A stretch of 64,000 nucleotides of DNA. Origin: Ziziphus jujuba (taxonomy: Eukaryota; Streptophyta; Magnoliopsida; Rosales; Rhamnaceae). Positions 1 to 10,000 of the stretch are shown here, in pieces (within the stretch, counting starts at the first letter, position 1; the number at the start of each line of letters is the position of its first letter). The stretch covers positions 5,332,001-5,396,000 of the forward strand of contig NC_083382.1 in NCBI RefSeq assembly GCF_031755915.1, in the 5' to 3' direction. The notes beneath the pieces were generated by a model. It worked only from the letters and a program-made list of their open reading frames with translations. It had not been told where the DNA came from and did no database searches. A program made the translations under genes and the position numbers.

Positions 1-734
1 AGAGTTTATATCTCTTGTGTGTTCAATTAAATTGTTTTATTTATAATGAGAAATGTGTTGTAAGATTGAGAATGGATTGGAAAAGCCACCATCTGTTTTT
101 CTTTCGTTATAGTTTTCTTGTCTCCATTTTATGAGTTTAGTGCTTGGTAGCTTCCTGAAAATTTTGGAAATTACTAAAATGGATTGAATGTATCACCTAA
201 TTGCTTCCCTTCATGTTTTTTGAACGACTTTAGTGAATGTAGTCCTTGATTTTAGTAGCTCTCATAAACCCTTTTTACTCTTTAAACGGATGCTTAAAAT
301 GGATTCCTAGAATCTGAAAACTGAGTCAAGTCTTTTTTGCATTTAGCATTGATACTAAATGGGAACTCATCGTGTGGGTGATGATTTGAACATTGTGTAA
401 TATTGTGATGGTTTTCCACTAGGCACAACTATATGTTAAATTGGTTGAGTGTGTGAGTCAAACTTGCACAGTTCTAATTTTGGCGGTCCTTGTTTTTGGT
501 ATCTGGTAGCACTATTTTTAAGGATTTTATTTTATTTTCCCATCGGTATACAACTATCTACTGAGCAATTCTCTGCTACCATGTTTATGGATGTTCAATA
601 TAAAGATGATTTTGAACGGGCCAGAAATTATTAAATACAAACTATCATTCTATGGACTGCTTTGACAGCTGTATTGATAATGCACTCAAGAGTTTGTAAT
701 TGTTATATGAATTTTTTTATTTATTATAATTCAG
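1..734 (+). other. intron of the formyltransferase gene
   Basis: No coding signal was found. The stretch is AT-rich and ends in a pyrimidine/AG acceptor at 733-734, just before the first recognisable exon of the formyltransferase gene. It is best read as the intron behind an upstream exon that lies outside the window. A 61-codon open frame at 449-634 has no family resemblance and is treated as chance. Confidence 0.6.
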
Positions 735-3700
735 GTTGCAGCAATTGTAACTCAGCCACCTTCGAGAAAGGATAGGGGGAGGAAAGTGTTGCCTTCCCCT
801 TTAGCAGAATATGCTATTGAGAGAGGCTTCCCGTCAAACCTTATTTTCACACCCGAAAGGGCTGGGGAGGTAATGTAATACTCTTTTATTTGGTTTGTGG
901 TTATTCTGCAAAGTATGGAATTCAACTGCAGAGATCTTCTATTCTGTGGTTGCAGGAATTTGTAATTTCATGGTTGTAATAGTGTTTCTGTTATATAATT
1001 TTATAAATACAAAATTGAAAGAAGTTTAATAACTTACCATCTCTGAATTTTTTCATTAAAGAGTTGGTTCTTGGCTGAGGATGTTAGTGGTCAAGGCATA
1101 TTATTATTTAATTATTGAAGTATAAACTAATACTTGCTTATTTGTTATCTCAAATTAAGCATTCAGCCCTATGAGACCGGGGACTCCGCCTGGTAGACTT
1201 ATCATCTCTTATTTTTTCGTACAAATGCCTGTCTTTTATTTTCTAGGCATATCTGGTGGTGTTTCCACTGCCAACCCTTTCCTTGTTACTTGAACGACCT
1301 TCTCTAGATTCTAGAATAGGGCATTTCATATGGACCTCTTCAAAGCAGGATATTAGCATATGCAGTAATGCTTCCTTCTGCAGTAGAATGATTTATAGTG
1401 TTTCTATTATTCGCACCTTTACTTCACATTATTACACCTAAGTTCTAATACTGATAAAAATACATATACTGTATGAGTTTGGTTCATTCTTTGTTTTACT
1501 TTTGTGTAGGACATGTTCTTGTCCAACTTAAGAGCTTTGCAACCAGAACTTTGCATTACAGCAGCGTATGGGAATATTTTGCCCAGCAAGTTTCTCAATA
1601 TTCCACCATTGGGTGAGTTGAATGAACTTTACTAACAATGAGACATTTTTTCCCCGTTACATGTCAAGCATGCCATGTATGTCAATAAGACAACGTTTTT
1701 TGGGTGCAGAAATATGCTTTTAGGTGCATAAATAAGTTAGATTTCTCGAGCAAAGTGCATGATGAAATGGCTAAGAGATTAACCAGAAAACTATTGCAAG
1801 TAAGAAGTGGTGCAGTTTTGTTTATTTGTTGATAAGTAACATTTACTTATATTAATGAGAGCAGTTGCTTTACAAGCTGGAATTTTAAATTTTTAATAAT
1901 AATAAAAGTGACAGAGACTTCACAAATTTTAGACCCACACCATCTTATTGTGTTTTATGCCAAAATTGCCTCTCAAAGATGGAGAGCCTGTCCACCATAT
2001 TAAATTTGAACATCTCTACTTAAAATGCCTTCTCTGAAAGTTGCAAATCATGAGTGATGATAAATAGATACTAAACATAAGGGTTATTCTTCCATTTTAA
2101 ACTTGATAGTCTGCAATTTGTATTATCTCAAACACGAAATGTAAGTTTTTCAGGAACAGTCAATATACACCCAAGTCTCCTGCCGCTGTACCGGGGCGCT
2201 GCTCCTGTCCAAAGAGCATTGCAGGTTTGTAAGTTTTGAAGTTTATTTTTTAGGATCTAATATTTCTTCGCTTATTATGAAGTCTCAAATAAAAATATAT
2301 CAGAAATATCTTCCTTTCAATTTTACATTTGAATGTTGGAATTCTTAATTAGGATGGTGTAAAAGAAACAGGAGTATCACTTGCTTTCACTGTACGTAAG
2401 CTGGATGCTGGACCTGTCATTGCCTCTCAGAAATTGGAAATTGATGATCAAATAAAGGTACAGATTGTGATTGTCTGAATTTAAAAGCTTATATCGACTT
2501 TATGGGCACTGTTGTATTGGAATTTATCTCGCTTATTTCTGGGCGTTTGGTTATGGATTATGTTGGTTGTCTCCATATTTTGATACTCCATAACTATAAA
2601 TCACTCTTCAATTTCTATCCAAATTAAACAGGCATTAAGTTTTATTGTTAGTAATAATTTATTCCTGTTTGTATTCCCCTGGCCCTGTGCACTAGTGGTT
2701 CTTTGCAAAATACTCATTGTGTTCATGATATGAGCATGGTCACTCTGAAGAAACATTTGACATTTATTTACATGGTCTATTTGCAGGCACCGGATTTACT
2801 TGCACTGCTATTTTCTGAAGGTGTGCCAATTTTCTGTAGCTTACTTTGGCAAATCATACGTTAACAAACTATTCAATTTTAAGTTATTTCTGCTTCATTT
2901 ATTTGTATTATTACAATTTTACCATGCTGGTCTTGCTTGTTAGAAACAATTAAGAGAAAGTGAATAAGGGAACATGGTAAAACTGTAATGTATATGAACA
3001 GTTAAATTTTAAGTTTATGAATTTTGTTTAACTAATCTACAGCAAATATACATCCTAAGCTTTTGCTCTATGGCCCATACATGAGGTTGCTATGGCTGTC
3101 CATCATGGTGTTAATCCTCAATAAATCATTTTTAATGATTTCAGGAAAGATGGTTGCATCAGCCTAGTTACATTTTATCAAAGAAATCCTCTTTATTTTG
3201 CAGGCTCTAAACTTTTGGTTCGTGAGCTTCCTTCTATTTTTGATGGATCAGCTAAGGTAAAAGCAGAGCCACAAGATGATTCTAAAGCTACCTTAGCTCC
3301 AAAGGTACACCTTGACTTTTAAGTCACTGGTGAAGTGGAACTCTTTTAATCTTCATAAAGAAAAGAACGTCAATGTAGATAGTTGTTATCCTAATTGCCC
3401 CTCCATGAACTGTCTGGCTGCCATCATAAAATGCTGACAAGATAGTATTGATGTAGCTGTCTGCATATTTATTTGATTGTAAATTCCTTTTTTCTTATGC
3501 AGATTACACATGAAGAGTCGTGGTTATCCTTCGACCAAGAAGCAGCAATCCTCCATAATAAGGTATACTTTCTTCTCATCCTTATATTGGTTTGCAGTCA
3601 TGACATGCAACCTCTATAGGTTCGTGCTTTTGCAGGTTGGCCAGGAACTCGAGCTAAAGTTGTAGTTGTTGACAAAGCTAATGGTCACCGCAATATCCTA

Positions 3701-3993
3701 GATCTTAAAGTTATCACAACAAGAGTTTGCATGAGTAGCAATGTCACACTTGTTGAGTCAGATGATATCGCATTTACAAAGGGTGCATTAGTATTTCCAT
3801 GTGGAGGAGGCACAGCCCTTGAGGTATACTCCGTTGTTTGGTTTTTTGTAGTCAGATAATGCTTAATAACTTGACAACTTCTGTGTTTTGAAAATTCAAA
3901 TAGGTTTTGGAAGTCCAGCTTCCTGGCAAGAAGGTAGTGAATGCAGCTGCCTTCTGGAATGGCTTACGCGGTCAAAAACTGAAGAAGTTATGA
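735..3993 (+). CDS. methionyl-tRNA formyltransferase, organellar (5' end missing)
   Basis: The enzyme formylates initiator Met-tRNA with 10-formyl-THF for translation initiation in mitochondria and plastids. Nine exons were read: 735-869, 1510-1612, 2154-2224, 2353-2457, 2787-2820, 3204-3304, 3503-3562, 3620-3823, 3904-3993. All have GT-AG borders and phases that join without a break, giving 300 residues ending in TGA at 3991-3993. The formyltransferase core is clear: an ITAAYGNILP segment, then the catalytic NIHPSLLPLYRGAAPVQ block with the His of the HPS motif, then DGVKETGVS. The C-terminal OB-like domain follows (FAGWPGTRA, ending LRGQKLKKL). The N-terminal Rossmann strand and any transit peptide, about 60 residues judging from plant homologues, lie before the window. 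A copy of the last-exon end recurs at about 21.54 kb. Confidence 0.9.
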
Positions 3994-4724
3994 CATGAGG
4001 CATATTATGTGGACAGCAATGTAAGTTATTGATTGGAATTTAGGCTTGGCTAAGATTGATCAAAGATGCTGACTTTTCTTGTATTGCCAGTGATTTTAGT
4101 TTCTGTTTAATTCTTATAGAACAATCCATTTTACGTGAATTTTTTCTTGTAATTTAATTCAAATATGAGACACAATGGAAAATTTCTCAAACAAGTCTTC
4201 CCCATGTAAGGGTTTTACAATTTGAAAGTGAATTGTTGATTGTCCTGATTGACAGGAAGTAAAATATATTGTTTTTTACCACAATATTTATTTACATGAA
4301 ACATATATTTACATTTACCATGTTCGTGGTAAAAAGGGTCAAAACTGTATTTATGAATTATCATATATCTTTCCTTATACTACTTGTTAGTGTTTGCTAT
4401 TGGAGTACTAAATACTAATAGCTCTTGAGTATGCACTCGCATAAATTGAGGATTTATTATTCTGTTTTCAGTTTTACGAAATTCATGTCTATTTTCAATT
4501 TGGACTCTGTTAGAAAATTTTGATGATTTATTTAAAAATTAAAGACAAAATATATAGCATATCAAATTTCTTTTCTTAAAAATTGGAAGGTATGGCTTGA
4601 AAAATCTGAGATCAAGAGCAAATGAGAACTATCAAAGGATTAATGAACGCTTTATCAGAATTGGATGAAGGCCAAAAAAATCCACTATGTATGAATTTCT
4701 CAACTTCGGATAAAATTAACAGTT
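3994..4724 (+). other. formyltransferase 3' flank and start of duplicated unit A
   Basis: No gene is seen here. It begins with the probable 3' UTR. From about 4250 on it matches sequence starting near 13555 with scattered differences; both contain the shared stretch TTGGAGTACTAAATACTAAT. This marks the left part of the tandem unit. Confidence 0.6.
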
Positions 4725-4732
4725 AGTATGGG

Positions 4733-5809
4733 TAGGGGTGGGCTCGGTTCGGTTTTGTGATCTTTTTTAAACCGAATCGACCGGTTCGGTTTGGGTTGGG
4801 TACAAAACCGAACCGAACTGACCGTTACATTCAACCCAAACCGAACCGAACCGAATGAATATTTTTCGGTTTGGGTTGGGTTCACGGGTTGGGCTGGGTT
4901 GAGCTTTCTGATGGGCTTCGGCCCAAATTTTTTTATTTTTGGTTTAGGCCGATTTGGGCCTTATGATGAGCTTCACTTTCAGTCTAATTTTTTTTATTTT
5001 TGGTTTGGGCCAGTTTGGACCTCATGATGGATTTCGGTCCAAATATTATTTTTAATGTTTCTTCTTCTTTTTTATATTGATGAGTTTCACTTATTTATTT
5101 TATTCAGGTTTAATTTTTATTAGTTTTACAATTATTAAAATATTTTCATATTAATTTTTTTTTTAATATTTTCATATTAATTAGTAAATTCACAAGTGAG
5201 GTTGGTCCAAGTATGCTTAATATTTTATTTTCAAAGTTGCAGGTTCAAATAAATAAAAGGGATAATATAATATTCTTTTATGCTAGTACTGATATTATCA
5301 TGTGAAAAAATATATTACAATATAATGTAGTATAAATAATATGCATTATGTTTTTTTAAAAAAGGGAAACAATAAGGATGAAGAAATCTTCTTACCAAAA
5401 TATAAATAAATAAAAAAGAAGGACAATAAAGAGAACCATTCCCCATCAGATTCTTATCCTTGTCCTGTTGTCATTGTTAATGCTCTCATTTATTTTTATT
5501 TTTTTTTCTTTTTTTTAAATAGAAAAATTATTAAAAAAATATATACCAAAAGCTTTGAGGGGATATAATTATTCACATGCATATTTTTTTTAATATTTCA
5601 TGACTAAATCTTCACCTTTGGATTATTATGGATCGGTTCGGTTTGGGTTGGATAAATTTTCTACCCATCCGTAATCCGAACCGAAAACCACGGGTTCAAT
5701 ACATATGTAACCGAACCGACCCGCTTAACAGTTAAAAACCAACCCAAACCGACCCAAATAGTTCGGTTCGGACGGGTTGGTCGGTTTGGGTCGGGTTTTG
5801 CCCAGCCCA
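4733..5809. mobile_element. non-autonomous hAT-like DNA transposon (1077 bp)
   Basis: The element is flanked by the direct repeat AGTATGGG at 4725-4732 and 5810-5817; an 8 bp target duplication is the hAT signature. The ends are TAGGGGTGGGC on the left and, reverse-complemented, TGGGCTGGGC on the right, fitting the loose hAT terminal consensus. Both subterminal 250 bp are packed with GGTTCGGTTTGGGTTGGG-type motifs in both orientations, as expected for transposase-binding arrays. The AT-rich middle has no transposase frame. The matching position in unit B, near 14410, lacks the element. Open frames at 4700-5027 come only from the motif array. Confidence 0.85.
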
Positions 5810-5817
5810 AGTATGGG

Positions 5818-6329
5818 TTTGCTTAGAAACATAATTTAAAGGACATAGGACATGTCGTTTTTCATATTCTCTCAAACAATATCACCAAAAAGGGCTTTCA
5901 TATTTTGCCAAAAACTAAAGGAAGCGCATTTCAAAATCACTTCTAAAAGGGCACACTAAGGTTGTGAATGTACCAAATAAAAATAAAAAAAATTTGAAAT
6001 TTCCTTTACACAAACTACCAATTTACTACGAACCCATCAATTCGAACCCGTCAATTCGTGATCCTCAAATATCTGGAATCTTCACAGCGACAGTGATTCA
6101 TTAACTAAAATTCTTCAGATTCTTCACTATCATCATCTGCTTCAAAATGCGATACTTCTTTGGAACTTCCTTCAGAATCTCTCACAAATCAGATGACCTA
6201 TTACATGCCAAAACATATTATAGGGTTAAAACATTAGTTTACTGAAAGACTCTCAATGCAACTTATAGTGGAATTAATGTTATATTTAAGTAGCAAAAAT
6301 GCATCAATTATGCTTATATGTCCATATGG
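5818..6329 (-). other. NLR copy 1 3' flank with decayed terminal exon
   Basis: On the minus strand about 6107-6175 reads as an acidic frame containing the pieces EGSSKEVSHFEADDD and SEESEEF followed by a stop. It is the counterpart of the final exon of NLR copy 2 (14626-14701). In copy 1 it should lie downstream of a frameshift stop and so be untranslated 3' sequence. No other gene is seen. Confidence 0.5.
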
Positions 6330-6476
6330 TAATTCTCTGGTCCGGGAATCCTAGATGAATTTTCGGCTGGGACAACTTGATTACACGAATAAGTAAAAAT
6401 ACACACACAACCAAATTTTCTTATGCGTTATCCCGGATGAAAATTCATGCAGGATTCCTGGACCAGAAAATTATTA
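6330..6476. mobile_element. small MITE-like element with ~28 bp terminal inverted repeats
   Basis: The left arm at 6330-6364 and the reverse complement of the right arm at 6439-6476 share a 28-base core beginning CTGGTCC and ending ATGAATTTTC, with 25 of 28 positions identical. Total length is about 147 bp with no coding potential. It lies in what would be the last intron or 3' flank of NLR copy 1 and is absent from the matching place in unit B near 14840. Superfamily is not assigned because the target duplication is obscured by TA-rich flanks. Confidence 0.7.
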
Positions 6477-6498
6477 TATATATATATATATATAATAA

Positions 6499-6620
6499 TT
6501 ATCCAGTCAGTATATCCTGATTTTATTATTAAGTCAGGATACAATACAAAAAAGTCAGGCTGAAGTGAAAATGACCGATTTGCATTGACAGATTTAAACT
6601 ATATCCTGACTGGTTTAGAA
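6499..6620. repeat. second inverted-repeat insertion beside the MITE
   Basis: The left arm at 6503-6520 (CCAGTCAG then TATATCCTGA) and the right arm at 6600-6613 (TATATCCTGACTGG) can pair. An extra AAGTCAGGATA lies at about 6531. A (TA)n run at 6475-6494 separates it from the preceding MITE. It is absent from unit B. It may be another tiny DNA element or a hairpin-forming decay product. Confidence 0.5.
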
Positions 6621-6810
6621 CTGCATATATATTTGTATGAATATATTACTAAATGCTTTGCTACCTCTTGATTGAAACTGTGATGATTTGACTGTCTCTG
6701 TAGTATATTTATTACGAGTAAAAGCATAAAAAAGACCGGAAGCAAACATGAATGGAAGGAACTTTTACCTTGTACTCAAAAAAAGCTCATAATCTTCGTC
6801 AGAATTTCAA

Positions 6811-6993
6811 TCAGAATGTTTCTTCATCTATCCTATCATCCTGTTACAAGTTATCATAACAAGGTGAGACTTGACAGTTTTCCTCATAAAATTGCACTTC
6901 TATTCCAGTGACTATCATAAATGAAAAAGATACACATTATATGTAAATACTTAGTCACTCTCATAGACACCATATTAATGTCATCAATATTAA

Positions 6994-7026
<33 letters not shown>

Positions 7027-10000
7027 CCCTTCCCTAAGTCCAAAGAAACACAATTTTTCAGCTTCTCTGCGTCATATTCCATCTAAATGAAAATTTATAC
7101 TTGAATGAAAATACTTTTCATCACTCAACCCCCAATAATAATAATAATAATAAATGTTGTTCCTTATCATTTTGACAGACAGTATATATCACAAATCCAA
7201 AGATAGCTATCAAATATTAGAATGTATGATCATTTTTTTTTTTTTTTATAAGAACAGAAAGCACTAAAGCCACTTGTTGGTGAATGCATGCTAGGTTTAT
7301 ACCTGTTCTGTAAACATTTGTTGTAATCCCACACCATACTCCGTATTCCAATGCTGCAGTATGATGCTGTTAATATCTTCAATGGGTGTAACATTCTCCC
7401 TATGTTGAGAAGGCCGTTCTGCATATTCATCTTCCCATTCTGCATCAGATTCACTAGAATATTCATCTTCCTTATCTATCAATAATTTATGCAGCTTTGG
7501 GGTGCTTATGACTCCAGGACAGAAAGTTTGCATCGCAGGACATTGTCTGACAACTATCTTTCCCAAATTTGGAAAACTCATTTTGTAGTTCCCAGAGTAG
7601 AACCTTGTGAGGATAGGTAAACAACTGAGTTCCAAAACTTTCAAGTGATCAAAAACTATTTCACCTTCGTCTTTGCCTCCTTCCTCATAATCAGAAGTTA
7701 TTCCCCTCATCTCTTCACATCCACATATGCTCATTTTTTTCAGTTTTGTCAAACTTCTAGCTGTTGAAGAAGTTAGCAGATATACCATTCTACCGCAATC
7801 CGACACTATAAGACTTACCAAATTTTGAAGAGACACCGAGGATGGTACTAATTTCTTTAACCTGCCACATTTCATTACTTCTAGAGTATCTAAATTTTTA
7901 TAAGCTGTGCATGGTTGAGTACTCTCCTCCCATAAGTACATTAAGTTGGGCAGGTCAGATAGTTTTAGCTCCCTTAAATGTGAAATTATTCGTGCCCATT
8001 GGCATTCTTCCCTACCCATCAAGCCTTCATATTGACCATCCCATATCTTACTTAGCGAGATCCGCTCCAATTTCAGTTTTTCCAGTCTAGGAAATGTAAC
8101 CTAGAAAACAATTATCCAAGAATGTATCAAACAAAAAGAAATAATAGTCTCAAATAAGCAAAGAAGAAGATAGCATTTCCAAATCTGAAGTCTTTACCTT
8201 GTCAATTAAAAACAGGTAATGTTGTTGAATTGGAATACCATGATGAGCCAGTCCATGTGTCTCTAAGAAGCTTTGGCATTCTAAAGCAAAAACCTCAAAG
8301 ATACATTCAGACACCACCAACCAATTTAACAAAGGCCATTCTGAAGTATGCAGTCCTGGGTAAAAACTTACGAGTTGGGGCACTTGTAGCAGCCTCAGAT
8401 CAGTCAATCGAGGGAATACAAACTTAGGCCTTTTTACTAAGCCTTCCTCCTTAGCAACAATTTCCTTTATCCCGCAATCTATTAAGCATAATATTTCAAG
8501 TTTAAGAAGACCTTTGGCAACTGAATATGGAAATACATTTTGAAGATTTGGACATTCGTAGATGTTAACCTTCTGGATATTTGGGCAGGTAAGAATCCCT
8601 CGTGGATCCTTACTCCAGACATGCTTCATATTTGCTAATTTGTACAAGTGCAAATTACTCAGTTGAGTATGTGTGTATTTGGATGCTTCTTGCACACCTG
8701 ATATTGGGATTTCAAATATTTCTTCTACCATATTGCATTTCCATACTCTTAATGTTGTCAGACTGCAGAGTCTTCTCAGCATACCAGATGGAAATATTCT
8801 CGTTAGACTTGGACACGAATCGAATTCCACATCTTCTAATTTGCAAAAGGAATCTTCGGTTAGTTGGTCTGACCAAATCCTTTTGGTTTTGTACATTGAT
8901 TTAATTTCCATTTTCTTCAAGCTGGGGAATGCGACCTGTACAAAACTTGTCTCATTGGTGAGTCAAAATCTAGAAGATTCTTTTTTTCTTAAAATAAAAA
9001 TGAAACTAAATTTAAGACAAGTGCAAAATACCATCTTTCCTGTATCGTTAGGCCAAACTCAGACAATTGTAATGTATGGAGGAAAAAAATAATAATAATA
9101 AATAAGAAAATAAAATTAAAAGATAGAATTTCAAAACCTCACATTTTCATTGAAGAGAGATAGTGTATCATATTTCTCTTCTGAATAGGAATTGAAAGTC
9201 TTGAATGCTGGGCATCCCATAATGAAAAGTTCAGTTAACAATGGAAACTCAATAAAAGTTGCAGAGCAAAATTTTGTGAGCTTGTCAAGATTCTCTATCT
9301 TTAGGGAACTGAGGCTGGGGAACTTCTTCTTATCCATCACTTCATCCGTGCTTATTATCTCTTCCAGCATATTACATTTTACTACCACAAGCCGTTTAAG
9401 TTGCACAAGATTCGCAGCCACAGAAGAAGGAAATAGATTCTTTAAGAATCCACAGTTTTCTACAAGCAATGTCACTAAATTTTGAAAGCAAGTAGAGTTT
9501 GTGACTGTGAGCTGATTATCCCATATCCTTCCAACATGAAGATCGCAGAGTTCCAAGGTCTCCAATATGGGGAAAGAAATAATCTGCACATAGTACTTCT
9601 TGCAAGTCAAAGTTTAATTTCTTTTCTTTCAATTGGAAAAAGACACAAATACTTATTATACTTTAGAATGCTGCTGATAATTTAAGAGACATAAGTAAAA
9701 AGTTGTACCTTTTCATTGAATAGAGGCATGACAGAAGTAGATGATGCTGTCAATACCTCCTCCTCCTTTAGACAAGTGCAAAATTGTAAAAACTTCGGTA
9801 AATATGCTAGCCTCAAGGAACGTAATTGAGAAAACTCAATGTTGTCCATTTCTTCAGTATTAACATTGTGGGTGTCATCTTTGCTGTTGCATGTAACGAT
9901 CTCCTCCAGCATCCTGCAACCAGTAACTTCAATGGCTTTTAGTTGCAGAAGGCCTTTAGCAATGGAGAGTGAGAAGAGATTCTTCAATTGATCACAGTGG

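Noticed and set aside
4700..5027. Open frames on both strands rich in Asn-Arg-Thr-Glu-Pro or Phe-Gly-Pro
   Set aside because: They are translations of the hAT element's subterminal GGTTCGGTTTGGG motif array.
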